Of a stretch of 7,182 bases of DNA, positions 1-6,381 are shown in pieces (position 1 is the stretch's first letter; each line of letters starts with the position of its first letter). Origin of the DNA: JBDTMC01 sp039934475 (GTDB lineage: Bacteria; Acidobacteriota; Terriglobia; Bryobacterales; Bryobacteraceae); NCBI GenBank assembly GCA_039934475.1, contig JBDTMC010000410.1:1-7182 (forward strand), in the 5' to 3' direction. Under the pieces are notes generated by a model, which did no database searches, had not been told where the DNA came from, and saw only the letters and a program-made list of their open reading frames with translations. The position numbers and the translations under genes are program-made.

Positions 1-731
1 CGGCCCACTACCCGTTTGTCCTCATTGAAATGAAGGCGCCAATACGCGTGGCTCAATACGATGTAAGGCGCGCTATTCGGGCCGTGTTCATCGGCAGCGT
101 GGAACACCCGTCCCAAATAGGGCTGTATCCCCAAGACGTCGAAATAATTGCCGCTACCCTCCACAACAAAAGCGCGGGATGGATTCTCGCCTGTGTCTAT
201 CCCCACCTGCGAGATGTTGTACGCAGCCAGCCCCTCAAAGCTCCGATTGCGGTCCCGCAGATCGAGATAGTCGGGATACGACGCATACATGGAGTGCTCG
301 TTGCCATGTTCCACGCCGTAAAGGCTTTCCGCCTGCGGGACGTTCAGCGGCCGCAGGATCAGCGCATTCAAGACACCAAAGACAACGGCATTGGAGCCAA
401 TCGCCAGCGCCAGCGTCAACACGGCGACAGCGGTAAACCCCGGAGACTTCCCCAAAACCCGTAGTCCATAGCGGATGTCCTGCATCAGGTTTTCGATGAC
501 GTTCACCCGCCGCTCATCGCGGCATTCCTCTTTACGTTGCGTCAGCCCGTCCATCGCCCGTAAGGCCGCCCATCGCGCCTCTTTTGGTGTCAGACCCTGC
601 GCCTCGAACTGTTCCGACTTCCGTTCCAGGTGATACTGCAACTCTTCCTCAAGATCCTGCTCCACCCGCTGCCGTCGAAACAGCGATCGAAGCCGCAGGG
701 GGACGGTGTACAACCAGTGTTTCGGACGCAT
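1..731 (-). CDS. ADOP-type ABC permease, N-terminal part (runs off left edge)
   Basis: Membrane permease of the MacB/FtsX type, in the acidobacterial 'orphan permease' (ADOP) family. My reverse-strand translation gives 243 complete codons from ATG at 729-731 with no stop before the window edge. Residues about 20-80 form the charged N-terminal permease prefix domain (motif LEEELQYHLE near 27-36). It is followed by DIRYGLRVLGKSPGF (85-99), then a hydrophobic segment at about 99-126 containing LALAIGSNAVVF, which is the first transmembrane helix. The rest is the start of the MacB-like periplasmic core (SYPDYLDLRDRN; YFDVLGIQPYLGRVF). Full-length family members have roughly 800 residues, so about 70% is missing. 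The start lies 3 bases after the PadR stop and has a strong Shine-Dalgarno inside padR, so the genes should be co-transcribed and translationally coupled. ADOPs usually lack a partner ATPase gene next door, and none is seen here. Substrate is unknown. Family call is secure; function is inferred. Confidence 0.93.
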   Translation of the reverse strand, partial: MRPKHWLYTVPLRLRSLFRRQRVEQDLEEELQYHLERKSEQFEAQGLTPKEARWAALRAMDGLTQRKEECRDERRVNVIENLMQDIRYGLRVLGKSPGFTAVAVLTLALAIGSNAVVFGVLNALILRPLNVPQAESLYGVEHGNEHSMYASYPDYLDLRDRNRSFEGLAAYNISQVGIDTGENPSRAFVVEGSGNYFDVLGIQPYLGRVFHAADEHGPNSAPYIVLSHAYWRLHFNEDKRVVG

Positions 732-734
732 GAC

Positions 735-1070
735 TCAGGCCTCCTCCAGGCGCACCACATTCGTAATCGCATCCGAAAGCCGGGTCCAGATCGCGGCTTC
801 TTTTTCCAACTGCTGCCGCCCCAAAGGGGTCAGCGAATAGAACTTCGCCCGCCGGTTGTTCTCGCTCGCCTTCCACTCCGCGCTGATCCAGCCCTCCTGT
901 TCCAACTTGTGCAGAGCCGGATAAAGAGAACCATCACTCACCTGCAAAACATCCCCGGACACTTGCTTCAACCGCAAGCTGATGGCCCACCCATTCATCG
1001 GCTCCAACGCCAAAATCTTTAACAAAAGAAGGTCCAGGGTCCCCTGCACCAAGTCGGACGGTCTGCTCAC
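735..1070 (-). CDS. PadR-family transcriptional regulator (acidobacterial ADOP-associated type)
   Basis: A 111-residue DNA-binding repressor-like protein made almost entirely of a PadR winged helix. The N-terminus (LVQGTLDLLLLKILALEPMN, residues 7-26) is the first helix. The block VSDGSLYPALHKLEQEGWI (about 44-62) covers the recognition helix and wing entry. SENNRRAKFYSLTPLGRQQL is the wing and following helix typical of the acidobacterial PadR subfamily. The length matches the short PadR group, in which a C-terminal helix mediates dimerisation. The start is GTG at 1068-1070, chosen because AGGAGG lies just upstream (minus strand, 1075-1080) and because family alignment begins there. It is the first gene of a two-gene unit with the ADOP permease, and the family is normally encoded beside such permeases. 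An inverted-repeat cluster upstream suggests autoregulation. The inducing signal is unknown. Confidence 0.95.
   Translation of the reverse strand: MSRPSDLVQGTLDLLLLKILALEPMNGWAISLRLKQVSGDVLQVSDGSLYPALHKLEQEGWISAEWKASENNRRAKFYSLTPLGRQQLEKEAAIWTRLSDAITNVVRLEEA
740..747 (-). promoter_or_regulatory. Shine-Dalgarno of the ADOP permease, inside padR
   Basis: On the minus strand this reads GGAGGAGG, followed by 8 bases and the ATG at 731. It lies within the last codons of the PadR gene. The match to the ribosomal anti-Shine-Dalgarno is very strong. It fixes the permease start and suggests that ribosomes ending padR re-initiate on the permease. Confidence 0.8.
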
Positions 1071-1081
1071 AATCCCTCCTA

Positions 1082-1122
1082 TCGGTTACCGAGCCAGCAT
1101 AACCGAAACTCCTCTCGGTAAG
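1082..1122. promoter_or_regulatory. Candidate PadR operator: cluster of TCGGTwA inverted repeats
   Basis: Three copies of the same heptamer-like word lie just upstream of padR. TCGGTTACCGA (1082-1092) is itself a palindrome around one central base. Its left half TCGGTTA (1082-1088) is mirrored perfectly by TAACCGA at 1100-1106, with an 11-base spacer. A third copy, TCGGTAA, lies at 1115-1121. The cluster overlaps the likely padR promoter, which is where an autorepressor would bind. The repeats are seen directly; binding by this PadR protein is inferred from position. Confidence 0.6.
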
Positions 1123-1125
1123 CAA
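1096..1125 (-). promoter_or_regulatory. Possible padR promoter (-35/-10)
   Basis: On the minus strand there is TTGCTT (1120-1125), an 18-base spacer and TATGCT (1096-1101). Transcription would begin near 1089, giving a leader of about 20 bases before the GTG start. Both boxes match the sigma-70 consensus only partly (3/6 and 4/6), so the call is tentative. The position inside the inverted-repeat cluster is the main support. Confidence 0.35.
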
Positions 1126-1173
1126 GAGGAAAGTGTCGAATGCTCCGCGCCGCCCCCTCCCGCCTCAACCCTG

Positions 1174-1200
1174 TAGAATGAAAACAGCCTGTCCTGGAGG
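1174..1200 (+). promoter_or_regulatory. Possible -10 box and ribosome binding site of the DUF1592 operon
   Basis: TAGAAT at 1174-1179 matches 5 of 6 bases of a -10 box. No convincing -35 box lies 16-18 bases upstream, where the sequence is C-rich. GGAGG at 1196-1200 is the only good Shine-Dalgarno, 12 bases before the TTG at 1213, which is longer than usual. The intergenic region is short (142 bases) and divergent with padR, so a promoter is expected here. The exact boxes are a suggestion. Confidence 0.35.
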
Positions 1201-1212
1201 ATCCCCGTCACG

Positions 1213-4203
1213 TTGTCCTGGAAAACACTTCCCGTTTTTCTCGCTCTCACCGGCACGCTGTCCGGCAGTCCCCCCTTGGACCGCCAGTTTGAGCAAACCG
1301 TCCGCCCCTACGTCGCCAAGTACTGCGCCGGATGCCATAGCGGCGCCTCCCCCGCAGCCCAACTCGACCTTAAAGCCTTCACCACCCTGGAGTCCGTGAC
1401 GCAGGACTTCCCCCACTGGGCGCTTGTCAGCCACCGCCTCGCGGCCAAAGAAATGCCTCCCCAGCCTCTCCCGGCGCCCCCCGCGGAAGCTACCCAGCAG
1501 GTCATCGACTGGATCCAATCCGTGCGCGCCGAAGAGATCCGCAAGTCCGCCGGCGATCCTGGCATCGTCCCGGCGCGCCGTCTCAGCAGCGCCGAATACA
1601 ACTACACCATCCGCGACCTCACCCATCAGGACATGCAGGTGACGCGCGAGTTCCCCGTTGACCCGGCTAACCCCGCTGGCTTCGACAACTCCGGCGAATC
1701 CCTCACCATGTCGCCAGCGCTGCTGAATAAGTACCTCCGCGCCGCCCGCGAAGTCGCCGGCCACATGGTACTTTCTCCGGATTCCATTGACTTTGCGCCT
1801 TACCCGATGTTAGTGGAAACGGATCGCGAGAAGTACGCCATCCAGCGCATCATCCAGTTCTATAAGAGCCAACCTACTAACTACGCTGACTATTTCAAAG
1901 CCGCTTGGACGTATCGCCACCGGGCTACCCTCGGCAAGCCCTCCGCAACCCTCGCCTCCATCGCCGCGGAATCGAAAGTAAGCCCCAAATACCTGCCCGT
2001 CGTCTGGCAGATCCTGCACGAGCCAAACCCCGTCGGACCCGTCTTGAAACTCCAGCAAATGTGGCGGTCGCTCCCTGCGCCGGCGGCCAAGCAACCCGAT
2101 GCGCTTACCGCCAAGTGCGCCGCCATGCGCGATTTTGTTGTCCGGATCCGCGCGCACACCGCCATGCAATTCACCGCCCCTGTGGTGAAAGGACTGCCCC
2201 CGGCGTCCCAGCCGCTGTTGAACTGGAAGCTCAAGCAGTTCGCGACACACCGCCGCCAAAGCGACCCCGCCGACCTTCGCAACGATACCGATCCGCCGCC
2301 CGTTGAGCCCGTTATTCCCAAGTACCCCGACCTCCATCTCGAAGCCGCGCCTCGCTGGGCCGCCCTCTCCGCGAAAGCCCGGCTCGGCGATACCGATCTG
2401 ATCGTCCCGGCGGCCCAGCGTAGTCAATATCAGGCCGCCTTCACCCGCTTCGCCCGCGCCTTCCCCGATACCTTCTATGTCACCGAGCGTGGCCGCTTCT
2501 TCCCTGACGATTCTGAGGACAAGGGCCGTCTGCTGAGCGCCGGCTATCACAGCGTGGTCGGCTTCTACCGCGACGACACGCCTCTCATGGAACTGATCCT
2601 CGACGAAAAAGGACAACGGGAACTCAACCGTCTCTGGAGCGAATTCGATTTCATCGCCAACTTCACCGCGCGCACCTGGGTCCAATACTTCTTCAACCAG
2701 AGCGGCGAAGTGGAGGGCAAAGGCGCCGAATCCGCCACCGCGCGCCCCGCCGATCATGAAGTCACCGACGCCGCCGTCATCCTCGCCATGCGCGACGCTT
2801 ATCTCGCACAAGCCAAGGCCAACCCGACCAACGATCCCATCGCGCCCAAGGCCATTCGCGAACATTACGACGGAGTCAACGCTACGCTTCGCGCCCTTGA
2901 AAATGAGCATAAGGTCGCCGAGCCGAAACACCTCGAAGCGCTGGTCCAATTCGCCGCTCGCGCGTACCGCCGGCCACTGGGTACCACGGAGAGTGACGAT
3001 CTGCGGGCGTACTATCGCAGCCTTCGGACAAAAAACGAACTCTCCCACCTGGATGCCATTCGGGAGTCCGTCGTAAGTGTCCTCATGTCGCCCGACTTTC
3101 TCTATCGCCTCGACGAAGACACCGTCTCATCGGCCCGCCAGCCGCTCTCCAGCTATGCCCTTGCCAACCGGCTGAGTTACTTCCTCTGGTCCAGCATGCC
3201 TGACGAAGAACTCTTGCGCCACGCCGCCGCCAGTGACCTCTCTCGCCGCGATGTCCTGCTCTCACAAACACGCCGTATGTTGAAGGATGCCCGAGTAACT
3301 GGCATGGCTACCGAATTCACCGGTAACTGGCTCGGCGTTCGCCACTTTGAAACCAATAACTCGGTGGATCGCGGCCGCTTCCCGGTTTTCAATAACGACT
3401 TACGCGAGGCGATGTTCCAGGAACCCGTCCATTTCATGGAAGACATGGCGCGCAACAACCGCTCCGTGCTCGACCTCCTGTATGGCGACTACACCTTCGT
3501 CAACCCCGCGCTCGCCGCGCACTATGGCATTCCCGGAATCAAAGGGGAGCCCGGCGCCTGGGTGCGCGTCGACGGAGCAAACCAGTATGGACGCGGGGGC
3601 CTTCTCCCCATGGCGGTGTTCCTCACGCAGAATTCGCCCGGTCTGCGAACCAGCCCCGTGAAGCGGGGCAACTGGGTAGTTCAAAAGGTGCTCGGGGAGG
3701 TCATTCCCCCACCCCCGCCTGTGGTTCCCGAACTCCCGAGCGACGAGTCAAAATCTGAACTCCCGGTGCGCGACATGCTCGCCAAACACCGCGAAAACCC
3801 GCTCTGCGCCGCCTGTCATGCCAAATTCGATTCCTTCGGGCTCGCCTTTGAAGGCTACTCGCCCATCGGCGGTGTCCGCACGAAGGACCTCGCCGGACGC
3901 GCCGTCAACACCGAAGTCACCTATCCTGGCGGCTTCCAGGGTAACGCTCTTGAAGGGCTTCGGGACTTCATCCGGGCGCAACGCCAACAAGGCTTCATCG
4001 GTAACCTCAGCCGCAAACTCCTCGCCTATTCATTGAACCGGTCGCTCCAACTCTCCGACGAGTCTCTCATCGAAACCATGGAAACCCAACTTGCTGCAAA
4101 GGACTATCGATTCGCTTCCCTCGTGGAGACCATCGTCACCAGTCCGCAGTTCCTCAACCGGCGCACCTCGGATGTCCAAGTAACTGCCAGAAAGGCGAAG
4201 TAG
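1213..4203 (+). CDS. Secreted DUF1587/DUF1595/DUF1592/DUF1588/DUF1585 protein with two CXXCH motifs (planctomycete-type cytochrome-like)
   Basis: A 996-residue exported protein of the DUF1592 family; the biochemical role of the family is not established. A Sec-type leader covers residues 1-19 (hydrophobic LPVFLALTGTL, then SGS). CAGCH at 38-42 is a c-type haem-binding motif in a PSCyt1-like N-terminal segment. DUF1587 spans about 123-187 (RLSSAEYNYTIRDLT). A long, less recognisable region follows (about 190-570), then DUF1595 (about 570-635, AARAYRRPL), DUF1592 (about 645-775, YALANRLSYFLWSSMPDEEL), and DUF1588 (about 790-890, with LRTSPVKRGNWV, a proline run IPPPPPVVPELP and a second CXXCH, CAACH, at 865-869). 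DUF1585 ends it (about 915-985). The start is taken as TTG 1213: it gives the signal peptide directly and has GGAGG upstream, though 12 bases away. The next gene begins one base after the stop, so the two form an operon. A haem-dependent redox or substrate-binding role outside the cytoplasm is inferred only. Confidence 0.93.
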   Translation: MSWKTLPVFLALTGTLSGSPPLDRQFEQTVRPYVAKYCAGCHSGASPAAQLDLKAFTTLESVTQDFPHWALVSHRLAAKEMPPQPLPAPPAEATQQVIDWIQSVRAEEIRKSAGDPGIVPARRLSSAEYNYTIRDLTHQDMQVTREFPVDPANPAGFDNSGESLTMSPALLNKYLRAAREVAGHMVLSPDSIDFAPYPMLVETDREKYAIQRIIQFYKSQPTNYADYFKAAWTYRHRATLGKPSATLASIAAESKVSPKYLPVVWQILHEPNPVGPVLKLQQMWRSLPAPAAKQPDALTAKCAAMRDFVVRIRAHTAMQFTAPVVKGLPPASQPLLNWKLKQFATHRRQSDPADLRNDTDPPPVEPVIPKYPDLHLEAAPRWAALSAKARLGDTDLIVPAAQRSQYQAAFTRFARAFPDTFYVTERGRFFPDDSEDKGRLLSAGYHSVVGFYRDDTPLMELILDEKGQRELNRLWSEFDFIANFTARTWVQYFFNQSGEVEGKGAESATARPADHEVTDAAVILAMRDAYLAQAKANPTNDPIAPKAIREHYDGVNATLRALENEHKVAEPKHLEALVQFAARAYRRPLGTTESDDLRAYYRSLRTKNELSHLDAIRESVVSVLMSPDFLYRLDEDTVSSARQPLSSYALANRLSYFLWSSMPDEELLRHAAASDLSRRDVLLSQTRRMLKDARVTGMATEFTGNWLGVRHFETNNSVDRGRFPVFNNDLREAMFQEPVHFMEDMARNNRSVLDLLYGDYTFVNPALAAHYGIPGIKGEPGAWVRVDGANQYGRGGLLPMAVFLTQNSPGLRTSPVKRGNWVVQKVLGEVIPPPPPVVPELPSDESKSELPVRDMLAKHRENPLCAACHAKFDSFGLAFEGYSPIGGVRTKDLAGRAVNTEVTYPGGFQGNALEGLRDFIRAQRQQGFIGNLSRKLLAYSLNRSLQLSDESLIETMETQLAAKDYRFASLVETIVTSPQFLNRRTSDVQVTARKAK

Positions 4204-4204
4204 A

Positions 4205-5524
4205 ATGTCGAAGCCGACTTACACCACCACCCGCCGCGCCATCCTCCGCGGAGCCGGCTGCGCCATGGCCTTGCCCTGGTTGCCCTCCCTCGACGCCTTC
4301 GCCGATACGCCCCCCGCCTCCGCGTTCCCCAAGCGCTTCGGCGTCGTATTCCTCGGCAACGGGATCAATGAGGATCACTGGAGCGCCGAAGGCCAAGGCG
4401 CGTCCATGAAACTCAGCAAGACGCTGGAACCCCTGGAGCCGCTCAAGCAGAAGATCAACGTCATTGAAGGCCTTTACGTGAAGGCCCTCACAGGGCAGGG
4501 CATTCACCCGGGGCAAACCGGCAGTCTGCTCTCGGGTGCGCACATTGCCAAAGGCGCCATTATCCACTCCGGCATCAGTGTCGATCAGATGATCGCCAAT
4601 CGAGTCGGAGAAGACACGCCACAGTCCAGCATCGTCCTCGCCTGCGACCAGCCGATGACCGGCTACCACGAGACCAACTTCTCCATGGCCTACAGTTCGC
4701 ACATCTCGTGGCAGAGTCCCGATTCCCCGGTGCCCGTGGAAATCTATCCTTCGCTTGCCTGGGACAACCTGTTCGACAACCGGGGCAGCCTGCTCAACAT
4801 CAGCATCCTCGATCGGGTGAAGGACCGCGCCCGTAACCTCACGACTAAGCTCAGTTCCGTGGACAAGGGCAAGTTGGATGAGTATCTCACCAGCGTGCGC
4901 GAAGTGGAGAAGCGCGTCGAAGGAATGCGCAAAGGTAAGTCAGACGCCGAGGACGCCGCGAAGCTGAAGAATACGATACCAGCGACCATGGACCGCCCCG
5001 CCAACGGTCTGCCGGAAGACCTCCGCGAGCATTCGCGCCTCATGTGCGACATCATCGCCATCGCCTTCCAGACCAACAAGACCCGCGTCGCATCGCTCAT
5101 TATTTCCCGCGACCTCTCCGCCATGTACTACCCGTTCCTGGAAGTGAAGGACGGCCATCACGCCGCCTCCCACAACAACGCCTCCGATGGTTACGAACGC
5201 ATCGCTCGCTTCCACGTTGGTCAGTTCGCCTACCTTGCCGCCAAGCTCGATGCGATGAAGGAAGGCGACGGCACCGTCCTCGACAATACGTGCCTCATGT
5301 TCCTCTCCAACATGTGGATCGGCCGCAAGCACGACAACTTCCGCCTGCCCCTTATCCTCGCCGGAGGCTTAGGCGGCACGCTCCAAACGGGCCGCACGCT
5401 GAACTACCTCAACGACGGCGACGAAAAGCGCAAGATGTGCAGTCTCTATCTCTCCCTGATGGATCGTTTCGGAATCAAATTGGACAACTTCGGAGACGCC
5501 CAAGTCCCTCTCGAAAACCTTTGA
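4205..5524 (+). CDS. DUF1552 protein with Tat-type signal, partner of the DUF1592 protein
   Basis: A 439-residue protein of the DUF1552 family, function unknown, nearly always encoded beside DUF1592-type proteins. Residues 5-18 (TTTRRAILRGAG) form a twin-arginine motif with arginines at 10-11. A weakly hydrophobic stretch and a likely AFA cleavage site at 31-33 follow, so export in folded form by the Tat system is likely. Family hallmarks follow: GVVFLGNGINEDHW near 46-59, HPGQTGSLLSGAH near 100-112, SVDQMIA from 125, ISWQSP at 167-172, and a charged helical segment from about 200 to 240 (RVKDRARNL, then EYLTSVREVEKRVE). A folded cofactor is suggested by Tat export but no metal site can be assigned with certainty. 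ATG 4205 lies one base after the upstream stop, with AAAGG at 4191-4195, consistent with coupled translation. Length is normal for the family and the gene looks intact. Confidence 0.94.
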   Translation: MSKPTYTTTRRAILRGAGCAMALPWLPSLDAFADTPPASAFPKRFGVVFLGNGINEDHWSAEGQGASMKLSKTLEPLEPLKQKINVIEGLYVKALTGQGIHPGQTGSLLSGAHIAKGAIIHSGISVDQMIANRVGEDTPQSSIVLACDQPMTGYHETNFSMAYSSHISWQSPDSPVPVEIYPSLAWDNLFDNRGSLLNISILDRVKDRARNLTTKLSSVDKGKLDEYLTSVREVEKRVEGMRKGKSDAEDAAKLKNTIPATMDRPANGLPEDLREHSRLMCDIIAIAFQTNKTRVASLIISRDLSAMYYPFLEVKDGHHAASHNNASDGYERIARFHVGQFAYLAAKLDAMKEGDGTVLDNTCLMFLSNMWIGRKHDNFRLPLILAGGLGGTLQTGRTLNYLNDGDEKRKMCSLYLSLMDRFGIKLDNFGDAQVPLENL

Positions 5525-5838
5525 ACGGGTCCTTACGCCAATCGTCCCGAGGTTACGCCGCGGACCGCGCAAACAACCACAAGCGCACTCGCTCTCGATC
5601 AAACCTCGCCGACCTTATCGAAGTTCCGCCAAACCGCCTTTATCAACTGCTGGCTGGAAAGCGAAACGTCACAGCGGATACCGCCTTACGCCTCAGCCAA
5701 TATTTCGGGATGTCAGCCGACTTCTGGATGAACCTCCAGAGTGCATACGAGCTTGACTTGGCCCGTCAGCAGCGCGGCAAGGACATTCAGCGTATCCAAA
5801 AGCGCAGCCAGACAGCGGAGCCGCGGCCGACAGCCTAG
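5521..5838 (+). pseudogene. HigA/VapI-family antitoxin remnant lacking its normal N-terminus
   Basis: The downstream part of this frame is clearly a HigA-type antidote protein. SNLADLIEVPPNRLYQL starts at codon 5599-5601, followed by AGKRNVTADTALRL, YFGMSADFWMNL and a C-terminal ELDLARQQ. That covers the helix-turn-helix and the family's TADTALRLxxxFGxSxxFW signature. The usual first helix (HPGEILxEEFL...PLGL) is missing, and none of the three plus frames between 5525 and 5600 encodes it. The frame stays open upstream through the DUF1552 gene. The only nearby start is TTG 5521, overlapping the DUF1552 stop as TTGA, with no Shine-Dalgarno before it. That start would give 105 residues with an unrelated, basic N-terminus. 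I therefore call it a 5'-truncated copy, but a short re-initiated protein with a replaced N-terminus cannot be excluded. No toxin gene accompanies it. Confidence 0.7.
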
Positions 5839-6001
5839 ACCTACGCGAATACTAACCGAGGTCGAACCCGTCCCCAACTCGGAGAGCCATGGCTCACGCC
5901 GAAACAATGCGCCGGCGCACCTGTTGCTCGATGACCTTCAGCGATCTCTGCCGTGCCAGAACCAATTCATATTCCTTTTGAATATTCATCCAGAAGTCGG
6001 C
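5716..6001. repeat. Inverted paralogous segment shared by the two HigA-like copies
   Basis: The two antitoxin copies are related at DNA level in opposite orientation. The longest exact match I see is the 17-mer GCCGACTTCTGGATGAA, at 5716-5732 on the plus strand and 5985-6001 on the minus strand. Around it the similarity is imperfect but extends over the conserved TADTALRL...FW coding block. This is explained by shared ancestry of the genes, not by a mobile-element terminus. Confidence 0.6.
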
Positions 6002-6229
6002 GCTTGTCCCAAAGTGCCGTGCCAACCGCAGCGCGGTATCGGCTGTGATTCCCCGGCGTTCGTTGACGATTCCGCTAATTCGAGTGACCGGTACGTGCAA
6101 TTCCAGCGCGAGTCCGTTAATCGAAATTCCCAAGGGCTTCATGAAATCCTCACGCAACATCTCCCCGTGGTGCACCGGAGTGCGCGTGACATTCCAACCC
6201 CGTTCAGGACGCGTGTCCGGCGCGATCAC
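5894..6229 (-). CDS. HigA/VapI-family antitoxin-like helix-turn-helix protein (no toxin seen)
   Basis: A 111-residue XRE-type DNA-binding protein of the HigA antidote family. VHHGEMLREDFMKPLGIS (residues 19-36) is the family N-terminal helix. INGLALELHVPVTRISGIV (37-55) is the helix-turn-helix. ITADTALRLARHFGTSADFW (61-80) is the signature block, and the end is a basic tail (QQVRRRIVSA). In type II systems such proteins bind the HigB ribosome-dependent RNase and repress their own operon. Here no HigB-like frame lies upstream (6230-6381 is non-coding, then a plus-strand permease) or downstream, so it may be an orphan regulator. The start is GTG at 6227-6229, with GGAAGGGG 6 bases upstream. A second in-frame GTG at 6173-6175 (Val19) lacks such a site. 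The gene converges on the truncated paralogue at 5521-5838. Confidence 0.88.
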   Translation of the reverse strand: MIAPDTRPERGWNVTRTPVHHGEMLREDFMKPLGISINGLALELHVPVTRISGIVNERRGITADTALRLARHFGTSADFWMNIQKEYELVLARQRSLKVIEQQVRRRIVSA

Positions 6230-6279
6230 CCCTCACCCCTTCCAACCGGTTCCCCGGACGCGCATTCTGACGTTGCTAA

Positions 6280-6300
6280 CCGCGACCGTCAGGGTCGCGG
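6280..6300. repeat. Perfect palindrome, REP-like (8-bp stem, 5-base loop)
   Basis: CCGCGACC (6280-6287) pairs perfectly with GGTCGCGG (6293-6300) around the loop GTCAG. It lies between the start of the minus-strand HigA-like gene and the start of the plus-strand permease. It resembles intergenic GC-rich palindromes containing a CCTGACGGTCGCGG-like core that I associate with Acidobacteria and related phyla; that association is from memory. It is not followed by a T run close enough to act as a simple intrinsic terminator. Whether it is repeated elsewhere in the genome cannot be seen here. Confidence 0.6.
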
Positions 6301-6381
6301 CTCGGAAGCTGCTGATTGTACCGGTTCGTAGCTAACGATTTTTTGGTGTAACTCTCATCATCCAGGAGCGTATAGCTTTGC

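Noticed and set aside
30..464. 144-codon plus-strand frame at the left edge
   Set aside because: It is the complement of the partial minus-strand permease, whose translation matches the ADOP family throughout.
1810..3048. 412-codon open frame on the minus strand inside the DUF1592 gene
   Set aside because: It is antisense to a clearly recognisable protein. Its translation is Gly/Val/Glu-rich, as expected for the complement of GC-rich coding DNA, and shows no known motif.
5044..5838. 264-codon plus-strand frame seeming to fuse a novel N-terminus to a HigA domain
   Set aside because: The first 160 codons are an alternative frame of the DUF1552 gene, Arg/Pro/Gln-rich and without family resemblance. 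Only the part after about 5599 is real homology.
5856..5882. CCGAG/CTCGG inverted repeat between the convergent HigA-like copies as a bidirectional terminator
   Set aside because: Only a 5-bp stem with a 17-base loop and no T run; this is expected by chance.
6280..6345. Palindrome plus T run at 6340-6345 as an intrinsic terminator
   Set aside because: The T run is about 40 bases from the stem and no gene ends on the plus strand just before it; the neighbouring genes start, rather than end, on either side.
5525..6381. Insertion sequence or CRISPR array in the accessory patch
   Set aside because: No transposase or integrase frame, no terminal inverted repeats with target duplications, and no regularly spaced direct repeats were seen.
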